Assembly: GCF_051962475.1 (NCBI RefSeq) | Contig: NZ_JBQCCF010000051.1 | Coordinates: 1 to 59,338, forward strand | Length of the DNA stretch: 59,338 nucleotides | Source: Dyella_A sp051962475 | GTDB lineage: Bacteria; Pseudomonadota; Gammaproteobacteria; Xanthomonadales; Rhodanobacteraceae | Reading direction: 5' to 3' | Shown here: piece after piece, positions 15,116-24,118 of the stretch | Position numbering within the stretch: position 1 is the stretch's first letter | Layout of the letters: every line of letters begins with the position of its first letter | Made by a program: the position numbers and the translations under genes | The notes under the pieces: generated by a model | The model's input: only the letters and a program-made list of their open reading frames with translations | The model's database searches: none | What the model was told of the DNA's origin: nothing

Positions 15116-16627
15116 TCAGGCCGCTTCGGTGCCGTTGGCCAGGTGGCTCTTGCGGCGACCGTAGGCGAAGTAGACCACCAGTCCGATCGCTGCCCAGCCG
15201 AAGAACAGCTTCAGCGTGATCGCGCCCAGATTGAGGAACAGCATCAGGCAGCCGAGCATCGCCAGCGGGCAGATGATCCACACCAGCGGGGTGCGGAACG
15301 GGCGCGGGCGCTGCGGCTCGCGCACCCGCAGCACCATCACGCCGATGGACACCATCATGAAGGCGAACAGCGTGCCCGAGTTGGTGATGTCCGCCAGCAG
15401 GCCGACCGGGAACATCGCGGCGAACAGCGAGACCGCCACGCCGGTGATCAGGGTCAGCACGTGCGGGGTGTTGAAGCGCGGGTGCAGGCGGGCCAGTCCG
15501 CCCGGCAGCAGGCCGTCACGCGACATGGTGAAGAAGATGCGGGTCTGGCCGTAGATCATCACCAGGATCACCGACGGCAGCGCGATCACCGCGGCGCCGC
15601 CGATCCAGTTACCGATCGAGCCGTGGCCCAGCATGCGGATCACGTGCGCCAGCGGCTCCTTCGAGCAGACCAGGGCCTCGGAGCCCTTGCAGGCGGCGGC
15701 CATCTCCGGGCTGCCTGGGTGGAACGCGATGCCGTCCGGCCCGAACAGCGGTTGGATGCCAATGGCGCCCGCGGCGCCGTAACCCACCAGCAGATAGAAA
15801 ATGGTGCACACCGCGAGCGAGCCGATCAGGCCGATCGGAATGTTCCGGTTCGGGTTCTTGGTTTCCTCGGCCGCCGTGGAGACGGCGTCGAAACCCACAT
15901 AGGCGAAGAAGATCGACGCGGCCGCACCGAGCACGCCAATGCCGCCCAGCGGACTGCCCCAGCCGTTGGGCAGGAACGGATGGAAGTTCGGCGTGCTGGC
16001 CGCCGGAACGGCGATGAGGATGAAGGCACTCAGCGCCACGATCTTGATCGCCACGAGCGCGGCGTTGACCTTGGCCGACTTGGACGTACCCACGATCAAC
16101 AGCAGGGTGATCACGATGGAGATCAGGAAGGCCAGCAGGTTGAAACTGCCGCCGGCGTAGGGGCCCGAGCGCAGCGGCTCGGGGAGCGCGAGCGCACCCT
16201 CGCTGACCAGACCGAAGAAATTGGTGTGCAGCAAAAAGCCGTTCATGTAGCCGGACCAGCCGACTGCCACCGTGCCGGCGGCAATCGCGTACTCCAGCAC
16301 TAGTGCCCAGCCCACGATCCACGCCAAGCCTTCGCCAAGCACGCCGTAGGTGTAGGTATAGGCCGAGCCGGCGACTGGGATCATCGAGGCGAGTTCGGCG
16401 TAGGCGAGGGCAGCGAGGCCGCAGACCACCGCTGCAATCACGAACGCGATCATCATGCCCGGGCCGGCCTTCTGGCCCGCTTCGGCCGTGAGCACAAAGA
16501 TACCGGTGCCGATGATGGCGCCCACGCCCATCAGGGTGAGCTGGATCGGTCCGAGCTGGCGTTTGAGGCTCTTCTTCTCGGCCGTGGCAAGAATCTGGTC
16601 GAGCGGTTTGACGCGCTGAAAAAGCAT
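15116..16627 (-). CDS. APC-family amino acid permease, second copy
   Basis: 503 residues, about 12 membrane segments. Opens with a cytosolic stretch (LKRQLGPIQLTLMGVGAIIGTGIFVLTAEAG), again the APC first helix. YVGFDAVSTAAEETKNPNRNIPIG is the counterpart of the segment in its neighbour. It differs by a longer periplasmic loop with two cysteines (about residues 315-345, MAAACKGSEALVCSKEP). The two genes are tandem diverged paralogues, 75 bp apart. The ATG at 16627 gives the family-like N-terminus; an in-frame ATG at 16654 is possible. Confidence 0.9.
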   Translation of the reverse strand: MLFQRVKPLDQILATAEKKSLKRQLGPIQLTLMGVGAIIGTGIFVLTAEAGQKAGPGMMIAFVIAAVVCGLAALAYAELASMIPVAGSAYTYTYGVLGEGLAWIVGWALVLEYAIAAGTVAVGWSGYMNGFLLHTNFFGLVSEGALALPEPLRSGPYAGGSFNLLAFLISIVITLLLIVGTSKSAKVNAALVAIKIVALSAFILIAVPAASTPNFHPFLPNGWGSPLGGIGVLGAAASIFFAYVGFDAVSTAAEETKNPNRNIPIGLIGSLAVCTIFYLLVGYGAAGAIGIQPLFGPDGIAFHPGSPEMAAACKGSEALVCSKEPLAHVIRMLGHGSIGNWIGGAAVIALPSVILVMIYGQTRIFFTMSRDGLLPGGLARLHPRFNTPHVLTLITGVAVSLFAAMFPVGLLADITNSGTLFAFMMVSIGVMVLRVREPQRPRPFRTPLVWIICPLAMLGCLMLFLNLGAITLKLFFGWAAIGLVVYFAYGRRKSHLANGTEAA

Positions 16628-16772
16628 GTGGTGATTCCCCGTGGAATACATACGCCATCCCCCTGGCGACCCCGTAGAACAGGCAGGTACAGGTGGAGGT
16701 GACGGGCAACCATAGCCGACGGGGGTGGGGGCGACAAGCGCCGGGCGGCACATCGACGGCGCGTACAATCGC

Positions 16773-17351
16773 ATGCTCGACATCGCCCGTGGGAGCGCGC
16801 TTCTGGACACCGTGATCGACGCATTTCGCGCTGCACTGCAGCGTTATCCTGCCGGTGAAGAACCGGCCTGCGACCCGGAAATTTTTCTCGAATTCCTCGA
16901 TTCCTCACCGGATGTTTTCCATCGCCACCATCCCCCGGGACACTTCACAGGCTCGGTGTGGCTGGTGAGCGCGGACGGCGAGCGCGTGCTGCTCACCCAC
17001 CATCGAAAGCTTGGGCGTTGGTTGCAGCTGGGCGGGCATGCCGACGGCGACAGCGACCTGGCGCGTGTTGCACTGCGTGAAGCGGAAGAGGAGTCCGGCC
17101 TGTCCGGGCTGCAGGTCGAGCCGCAGATCTTCGACCTGGATCGCCACTGGATCCCGGCCCGCGGCGAAGAGCCGGGTCACTGGCACTACGACGTGCGTTT
17201 CGTCGTGCGCGCGACCTCCGATGAACGTTTCGCCCTCAGCGAGGAATCGCTGGCGCTGGCGTGGCGGCCGGTGGAGGCGTTGCTTGCCGATCCGGCCACC
17301 GAAGAATCGCTGCAGCGGATGGCGCGGCGCTGGCTGGCACGCGCTGCCTGA
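16773..17351 (+). CDS. NUDIX hydrolase
   Basis: 192 residues. The NUDIX box is GGHADGDSDLARVALREAEEESGL in slightly altered form: the REAEEESG core that binds metal is intact, but the first conserved glutamate (GX5E) is replaced by serine. Substrate unknown; NUDIX enzymes cleave nucleoside diphosphates linked to other groups. The ATG at 16773 follows a TACAAT (16764-16769) only three bases upstream, suggesting either a later start or a leaderless message. It is convergent with the dioxygenase gene, 16 bp apart. Confidence 0.88.
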   Translation: MLDIARGSALLDTVIDAFRAALQRYPAGEEPACDPEIFLEFLDSSPDVFHRHHPPGHFTGSVWLVSADGERVLLTHHRKLGRWLQLGGHADGDSDLARVALREAEEESGLSGLQVEPQIFDLDRHWIPARGEEPGHWHYDVRFVVRATSDERFALSEESLALAWRPVEALLADPATEESLQRMARRWLARAA

Positions 17352-17367
17352 GTCGGTCTTGGCGCCG

Positions 17368-17877
17368 TCAGGGCGCCGGGTGCACGGTGCCGCATCGCGC
17401 ACAGGTGCGTGCAGCGAGGGACTCGTGGAATCGTGCGAACACGGGCGGAAAGTCGTGCTCGATGTCCTTGAGTTCGAAATATTCCTCGTAGAGCTTGTGG
17501 TTGCAGGCCGCGCAGAACCACAGCAGCCCATCGCGCTCGCCGGGCCGGCGCCGGCGCTCGATCACCAGGCCGATCGAGCCGGCCATGCGCTGCGGTGAGT
17601 GCGGTACCCGCGGCGGCAGGTAGAACAGTTCGCCGGCGCGGATCGGGACGTCGCGTGCAGCACCATCGTCCTGCACTTTGAGCACCATCTCGCCTTCCAG
17701 TTGATAGAAGAACTCCGGTCCTTCGTCGTAGTGGTAGTCGCTGCGCGCATTCGGGCCGCCGACGATCATCACGATGAAGTCGCCATCGACGATGCACTTG
17801 TTGCCCACCGGCGGCTTGAGCAGATGGCGGTGCTCGTCGATCCAGTGTTGCAGGTTGATCGGGGCGGGCAGGGACAT
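17368..17877 (-). CDS. nbaC: 3-hydroxyanthranilate 3,4-dioxygenase
   Basis: Opens the ring of 3-hydroxyanthranilate, the step that leads to quinolinate (NAD synthesis from tryptophan) or to 2-nitrobenzoate-type degradation. 169 residues, cupin. Iron ligands are His49, Glu55 (YHYDEGPEFFY) and His93 (PRVPHSP). The bacterial-type second metal site is present: Cys122/Cys125 (CAAC) and Cys159/Cys162 (CARC). No other kynurenine-pathway gene is in the window, so the pathway role is inferred from the family. Confidence 0.95.
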   Translation of the reverse strand: MSLPAPINLQHWIDEHRHLLKPPVGNKCIVDGDFIVMIVGGPNARSDYHYDEGPEFFYQLEGEMVLKVQDDGAARDVPIRAGELFYLPPRVPHSPQRMAGSIGLVIERRRRPGERDGLLWFCAACNHKLYEEYFELKDIEHDFPPVFARFHESLAARTCARCGTVHPAP

Positions 17878-17927
17878 GCGGCTTCTTCAGTGGCGCGAGC
17901 GCGCCAACATAGCGCTGTCGTGCCTGC

Positions 17928-17955
17928 AAAGAAAATGCCCCGGCGGGGCCGGGGC
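17928..17955 (-). terminator. Rho-independent terminator after the fasciclin gene
   Basis: Minus-strand hairpin with 8-bp stem GCCCCGGC / GCCGGGGC and three-base loop, followed on that strand by ATTTTCTTT. It lies 40 bases downstream of the fasciclin stop. Confidence 0.8.
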
Positions 17956-17994
17956 GAAGGGAGGTAAAGCAAATCGAAGGGAGTCGTGGCCGGC

Positions 17995-18591
17995 TTACGG
18001 CATCAGCACGGTATCCACCACGTGGATCACTCCGTTGGACTGATTCACGTCGGCAATGGTGACGTGGCCGGTGTGACCCTTGTCGTCGGTGATGGCAACG
18101 CCCTTGGCGTCCTTCGAGAAGGTCAGCGAGTCGCCCTCGACGGTCTTCACCACGGCCTTGCCGCCACCCTTCTTGATCAGCGCGAGCACGTCGGCAGCGC
18201 TGACCTTCCCGGGCACCACGTGATAGGTAAGCACCTTGGTCAGGGTCGCCTTGTTCTCGGGCTTGAGCAGGGTGTCGACGGTGCCGGCAGGCAGCGCGGC
18301 GAACGCCTCATTGGTCGGCGCGAACACGGTGAACGGACCCGGGCCCGACAGGGTGTCGACAAGGCCGGCCGCCTTCACCGCGGCGACGAGAGTGGTGTGA
18401 TCCTTCGAGTTGACTGCGTTCTCGATGATGTTCTTCGAGGGATACATCGGCGCACCGCCAACTTCGACGGTCTTTTCCATGCTCATGCCGGCCATGTTAC
18501 CGGGAGCGGCGATGGCCGGCGACGCGCACCAGCCGACCAGGGCCAGGGCGAGCGCGGTGGAGAGGGCACGGCTGCGGTGAACGAGCTTCAT
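17995..18591 (-). CDS. Secreted fasciclin (FAS1) domain protein
   Basis: 198 residues. Signal peptide of about 28 residues ending SPAIAA, a short Met-rich spacer (NMAGMSME), then one FAS1 domain (about 55-198). The FAS1 H1 motif TVFAPTNEAF, the YH motif (LTYHVVPGK) and the terminal GVIHVVDTVLMP are all present. FAS1 proteins act in adhesion or envelope function; the exact role is unknown. It lies 147 bp downstream of an anti-sigma gene on the same strand, a pairing seen in other proteobacteria and mycobacteria, so control by that sigma factor is likely. Its leader holds a strong inverted repeat covering the Shine-Dalgarno. Confidence 0.93.
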   Translation of the reverse strand: MKLVHRSRALSTALALALVGWCASPAIAAPGNMAGMSMEKTVEVGGAPMYPSKNIIENAVNSKDHTTLVAAVKAAGLVDTLSGPGPFTVFAPTNEAFAALPAGTVDTLLKPENKATLTKVLTYHVVPGKVSAADVLALIKKGGGKAVVKTVEGDSLTFSKDAKGVAITDDKGHTGHVTIADVNQSNGVIHVVDTVLMP

Positions 18592-18592
18592 G

Positions 18593-18649
18593 GGCGTATC
18601 TCCTGATAGGAACGATGGGCTTCAACGGGCGAAGCTCAGGAGATACGCC
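18593..18649 (-). promoter_or_regulatory. Inverted repeat covering the fasciclin ribosome-binding site
   Basis: Read on the minus strand, GGCGTATCTCCTGA (18649-18636) and TCAGGAGATACGCC (18606-18593) are exact 14-bp complements with a 29-base loop. The second arm contains the Shine-Dalgarno AGGAG eight bases before the fasciclin ATG. If transcription begins upstream of 18649, the message can fold so that the ribosome-binding site is fully paired, an arrangement used by RNA thermometers and protein- or RNA-controlled switches. If the CGTATC in the first arm is instead an ECF-type -10, the arm is DNA-level only. The sequence match is certain; the function is inferred. Confidence 0.65.
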
Positions 18650-18738
18650 GGTCGTGACGGCGAAGATGCGTAAGCGTCGGAAGGTGCGACAGAACGCCTC
18701 ACGCCGCGTCACCGTCCACGCACGGGACGATGACTGGA

Positions 18739-19497
18739 TCAAGCGCCGCTGATGGCGCCCTTGGCGATGATCGGGCCGGTGGGCTGGCCGGTGGGCGAGC
18801 CACCCAGCGGTTCGTTCGACACAGCGAGCAGGGCCTTCGCGCTCAGACGCGCCAGCAGGTCCGGACGCAGGTGCACGGTGGTCGACTTGTTCGAGACGAT
18901 CACGCCGAGCGAGATCGGCTTCTCGCCGGGTGGCACCAGCCACAGTTCGGCCGAGCGATCGGCCGCAAGCGTCGTGGGCGTCGCCGGCACGATCACCATG
19001 CTCGCCTGCTTGAGATCCATGGTGGCCGTCCAGCCGGCCACGCCGTTGTCCTGCGCGATGCTGGCGACCATGTAGTCTGGCCCGGCGTTCGCGGCAGCGG
19101 TCGTGGGAGCCTGCGGCGCGCGCGGCATGACGAACCAGAGCATGAAGCTGGCCGCAGCGGCCAGCGTGGCACCGGCGCCGACCCAGCGCCACAGCGGCAG
19201 GCTGTTCCACCAGCCGCCGCGTGTCGGCGCCGGGGGCGTCGGCCGGCGGGAAACCGCCGGCACATCCAGGCCGATTGCTTCGCGTATGCGCACCCACACG
19301 TAGTCGGCCGGCTGGACCGGACTGATGTCCTCACTCAGCGGCATCAGGTGGCGTTGCCACAGCTCTACGGCGGCAGCGGCCGCCGAATCGGTGCGCATTT
19401 CTTGCTCCACCGCCGCACGCGCGTCGGCATCCAGCACGCCGAGCACGTACTCGGCGTAGCGGAGCTCTTCCTGGCTGGGGGGCATCGCGCTGTTCAT
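18739..19497 (-). CDS. RskA-type anti-sigma factor
   Basis: Single-pass membrane regulator that holds the ECF sigma factor encoded just upstream. 252 residues: cytosolic sigma-binding N-terminal domain (about 1-95, EELRYAEYVLGVLDADARAAVE), one membrane helix (about 105-124), then a periplasmic RskA domain (AELWLVPPGEKPISLGV). The ATG at 19497 overlaps the sigma stop (ATGA) and is preferred to the upstream ATG at 19509. Release would depend on proteolysis; the signal is unknown. Confidence 0.92.
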   Translation of the reverse strand: MNSAMPPSQEELRYAEYVLGVLDADARAAVEQEMRTDSAAAAAVELWQRHLMPLSEDISPVQPADYVWVRIREAIGLDVPAVSRRPTPPAPTRGGWWNSLPLWRWVGAGATLAAAASFMLWFVMPRAPQAPTTAAANAGPDYMVASIAQDNGVAGWTATMDLKQASMVIVPATPTTLAADRSAELWLVPPGEKPISLGVIVSNKSTTVHLRPDLLARLSAKALLAVSNEPLGGSPTGQPTGPIIAKGAISGA

Positions 19498-20051
19498 TGT
19501 TCCAGACATATCCGCAGGCGAATCAGGCTGCGCCGGATCCAGCTCTTCATCGTTCCCAGCGGCACCCGGCAGCGTGCGGCCAGATCGTTATACGTGGCGC
19601 CGGAGAAAAAGGCTGCACGGATCGCTGACTTCTGCTGCGGCTCGAGGCCATCCAGACACTGCTCCAGGCGCCGGCGTTCCTGGCTGCTTTCGGCGCTGGC
19701 TGCAGGGCTGGGGCCCTCGTCCTCCAGGTCGAACATCATCGAATCGTCCAGCGCGGTTTCGCGATGCTGGCGCAGTCGATCGATGGCGCGATTGCGCGCC
19801 ATCGTCACCAGCCAGGTGATGGCGCTGGCCTTGCCCGGATCGAAGGTGTCGGCGCGCCGCCACACGGAGATGAACACCTCCTGCAATACCTCTTCGGCCT
19901 CGGCGCGGTCGCGCAGCATGCGCATGCATACGCCGAACAGGCGCGAGGAGGTGCGGCGATAGAGCTCGGCGAAGGCACGCTGGTCCTGGCGACTGGAGGC
20001 CGCCAGGAGTTCGGCGAGTTCTTCGCGCTCGGCCGTGTCGACCGTGCTCAT
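19494..20051 (-). CDS. ECF sigma factor, SigK-like
   Basis: 185 residues with sigma region 2 (about 27-95, including the -10 recognition segment AEEVLQEVFISVWRRADTF) and region 4 (about 125-183, YNDLAARCRVPLGTMKSWIRRSLIRLR). It is translationally coupled to an RskA-type anti-sigma gene and is close to a fasciclin gene, as in SigK-type (ECF19-like) groups. The ATG at 20051 is chosen; it directly follows a short CCGGG / CCCGG hairpin. Likely autoregulated, but I could not identify a convincing shared promoter motif. Confidence 0.94.
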   Translation of the reverse strand: MSTVDTAEREELAELLAASSRQDQRAFAELYRRTSSRLFGVCMRMLRDRAEAEEVLQEVFISVWRRADTFDPGKASAITWLVTMARNRAIDRLRQHRETALDDSMMFDLEDEGPSPAASAESSQERRRLEQCLDGLEPQQKSAIRAAFFSGATYNDLAARCRVPLGTMKSWIRRSLIRLRICLEQ

Positions 20052-20167
20052 CCGGGAGCGCCCCGGCACAGACGCGCGACACGGGATCGGAGGCGAGAGC
20101 GGGGCGTGGACGTGTACATGCGGTCAAGCATGGCGTCTGGTCGGTGCCTCCGGCAAGAGGCGGGAAA

Positions 20168-22057
<1,890 letters not shown>

Positions 22058-22177
22058 GGAATACGTTCGACTCGGATAAGGCGCGGGAGAATGGGTGGTG
22101 CCGCCGACGGGGTCAAGCCGTGGAGGCCGGCGGCTGCCACAGCATCGGCGGGCGTCGTCTCGCCAGGCGCGACGGGA

Positions 22178-23977
22178 TCACAGCGGAGCGCAGTGGCGTT
22201 CGAGCCAGGCGAGGTCGGCGCCGTCCAGCAGCGGGCTGAGTGCCGCGCGGACGCTGGCGTGGTAGTCGTCCAGCCAGGCGCGCTCCTCGGGATTGAGCAG
22301 GTGCGGCTCCAGTGCGCGGCGATCGAACGGGCAGAGCGTGAGCGTCTCGAAGGCGAGGAAGTCGCCGAACTCGCTCTGCTCTGCTTCCACCACGACCGCC
22401 AGGTTCTCGTGACGGATGCCGTGCCGGGCCGGTTTGTACAGTCCTGGCTCGATCGAGGTGATCATGCCCGGCTCAAGTGCCACCAACGCGCCGCCGCTGA
22501 TGGGCGGGCGAATGCCCTGCGGCCCTTCGTGCACGTTGAGAAAGTAACCCACGCCATGGCCGGTGCCATGGCCATAGTCCATGCCGGCAGCCCACAGCGG
22601 TGCGCGGGCCAGGGCATCGAGCTGCGGGCCGCTGGCGCCTTTAGGGAAGCGGGCGCGCGAGAGGGCGATCAGGCCCTTCATCACCAGCGTGGCATCGCGG
22701 CGCTGCTCGGCAGTGGTCTCGCCCAGCGCCAGCACGCGGGTGATGTCGGTGGTACCGCCCAGATACTGACCGCCGGAATCCACCAGCAGCAGGCCCTTGC
22801 GGGCCAGCGCGCTGTGATGCTCCGGCGTGGCGCGGTAGTGCGGCAGCGCGCCGTTGGCCTGGTAGCCGGCGATGGTGGCGAAGCTCTCGCCGACAAAGTG
22901 CGGTTGCGCAGCACGCTCCTCGCGCACCAGCACGTCCACATCCAGCTCGGTCTGCGCCATGCCAGCGGCGAGGCGTTCCTCCAGCCTGCGGAATGCGCGT
23001 ACCAAGGCCGCACCGTCGCGGCGCATGGTGTCGCGGATGTGGTCCAGCTCCGTGGCGCTCTTGCGCGCCTTCATCGCCGTGGACGGGTTGGCTGCATCGA
23101 GCTGTTTCACGCCGGCGGGCACGGCATCGGCCACGGCGCAGACGATCTTGCCCGGGTCCAGCAGCAGGACGTCGGTCGCAGCCAGTTCGCCCAGCACATC
23201 GCCGATGGCGGCGTAGTCAGCGATCTGCACGCCATCCTTGCCTAGCGCGACAACCAGTGCGTCGCTCAACTTGCCGCGATCCACGAACAGCGTCGCCTTG
23301 CCCTCGGCCTCGATCAGCAGATGAGCGAGGAAGACCGGATTGCATTCCACGTCACTGCCGCGCAGGTTGGTCAACCAGGCCACGTCGTCCAGGCTCGACA
23401 CCAGGTGGTGCGTGGCGCCGGCCTTGCGCATGGCGGTGCGAACCCGCGCCAGCTTGTCGCTGCGCGGCGTATGCGTCCAGGTGAGCGCGTGCTCGACCAC
23501 CGGGCTCTTCGGCAGTGCGGGTCGGTCGGTCCATATGGCGGCGGGCAGGTCCAGGTCGGTGCGCAGGCGTGCACCGACGTCCTCGAGCAGGCGCGTGATC
23601 TGGCGGCGGGACGCGGGGCTGAGGCTGTCACCGGCGATGGCGACTGCATCGCCGGCATGCAGATGCTGTTGCAGCCAGGTCAGATGCTCCGGCGCGTGCG
23701 CCACCTTCTGTTTCATCAGGGCCACGCCGCTGCCGGCCAGCTGCTGCTCGGCCTGGGAGAAGTAGCGCGAATCGGTCCACAAACCCGCATGGGTCGGCGT
23801 GACCAGCAGCGTGCCGGCCGAACCGGTGAAGCCGGACAGCCATTCGCGTGCCGCCCAGTGGTCGGGCAGGTATTCGGACAGATGCGGATCGGCGGTGGGT
23901 ACCAGGCAGGCGGCCACGTTGTGGGTGGCCATGGCCTGGCGCAGGGCGGCAAGACGGGGAGGAATGGGGTGGCTCAT
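22178..23977 (-). CDS. Xaa-Pro aminopeptidase, M24B family (aminopeptidase P1 type)
   Basis: Removes N-terminal residues before proline. 599 residues, three-domain architecture like eukaryotic XPNPEP1 rather than the 440-residue E. coli PepP. Two creatinase-like N-terminal domains (FTGSAGTLLVT, WTDSRYFSQAEQQL, SSLDDVAWLTNLRG) are followed by the M24 domain. The dinuclear metal ligands are visible: Asp in LLVDSGGQY, Asp in GGTTDITR, His in GTGHGVGYFLNVHEGP, Glu in TSIEPGLY and Glu in RHENLAVV. The ATG at 23977 is preferred to the GTG at 23980. Divergent from pyrG. Confidence 0.95.
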   Translation of the reverse strand: MSHPIPPRLAALRQAMATHNVAACLVPTADPHLSEYLPDHWAAREWLSGFTGSAGTLLVTPTHAGLWTDSRYFSQAEQQLAGSGVALMKQKVAHAPEHLTWLQQHLHAGDAVAIAGDSLSPASRRQITRLLEDVGARLRTDLDLPAAIWTDRPALPKSPVVEHALTWTHTPRSDKLARVRTAMRKAGATHHLVSSLDDVAWLTNLRGSDVECNPVFLAHLLIEAEGKATLFVDRGKLSDALVVALGKDGVQIADYAAIGDVLGELAATDVLLLDPGKIVCAVADAVPAGVKQLDAANPSTAMKARKSATELDHIRDTMRRDGAALVRAFRRLEERLAAGMAQTELDVDVLVREERAAQPHFVGESFATIAGYQANGALPHYRATPEHHSALARKGLLLVDSGGQYLGGTTDITRVLALGETTAEQRRDATLVMKGLIALSRARFPKGASGPQLDALARAPLWAAGMDYGHGTGHGVGYFLNVHEGPQGIRPPISGGALVALEPGMITSIEPGLYKPARHGIRHENLAVVVEAEQSEFGDFLAFETLTLCPFDRRALEPHLLNPEERAWLDDYHASVRAALSPLLDGADLAWLERHCAPL

Positions 23978-24085
23978 CACTTAATGCTATCAGCGCGGCC
24001 AGGCGTAGCGCCGGCTGGCACGTGGCAGATGAACCGCGTCGGGAGAATTTGCCCCGGACGTCTCGCGGTCGGGCGCGTCTGCCGC

Positions 24086-24091
24086 TAAAAT
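24086..24091 (+). promoter_or_regulatory. Possible -10 element of the pyrG operon
   Basis: TAAAAT lies 28 bases before the pyrG start; no good -35 is visible at the right distance. Transcription from here would give a short leader. Suggestive only. Confidence 0.35.
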
Positions 24092-24118
24092 GCCTAATTT
24101 CCAGCACGGCTGCATCCC

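Noticed and set aside
13622..16303. An 893-codon open frame opposite the two permeases
   Set aside because: It is antisense to two clear membrane proteins, rich in Gln/Arg/His/Gly, and has no family resemblance: a product of high GC on the complementary strand.
18650..20160. A shared ECF promoter motif upstream of the sigma and fasciclin genes
   Set aside because: Only loose similarity (GCAT...CGTC) with inconsistent spacing; not strong enough to list.
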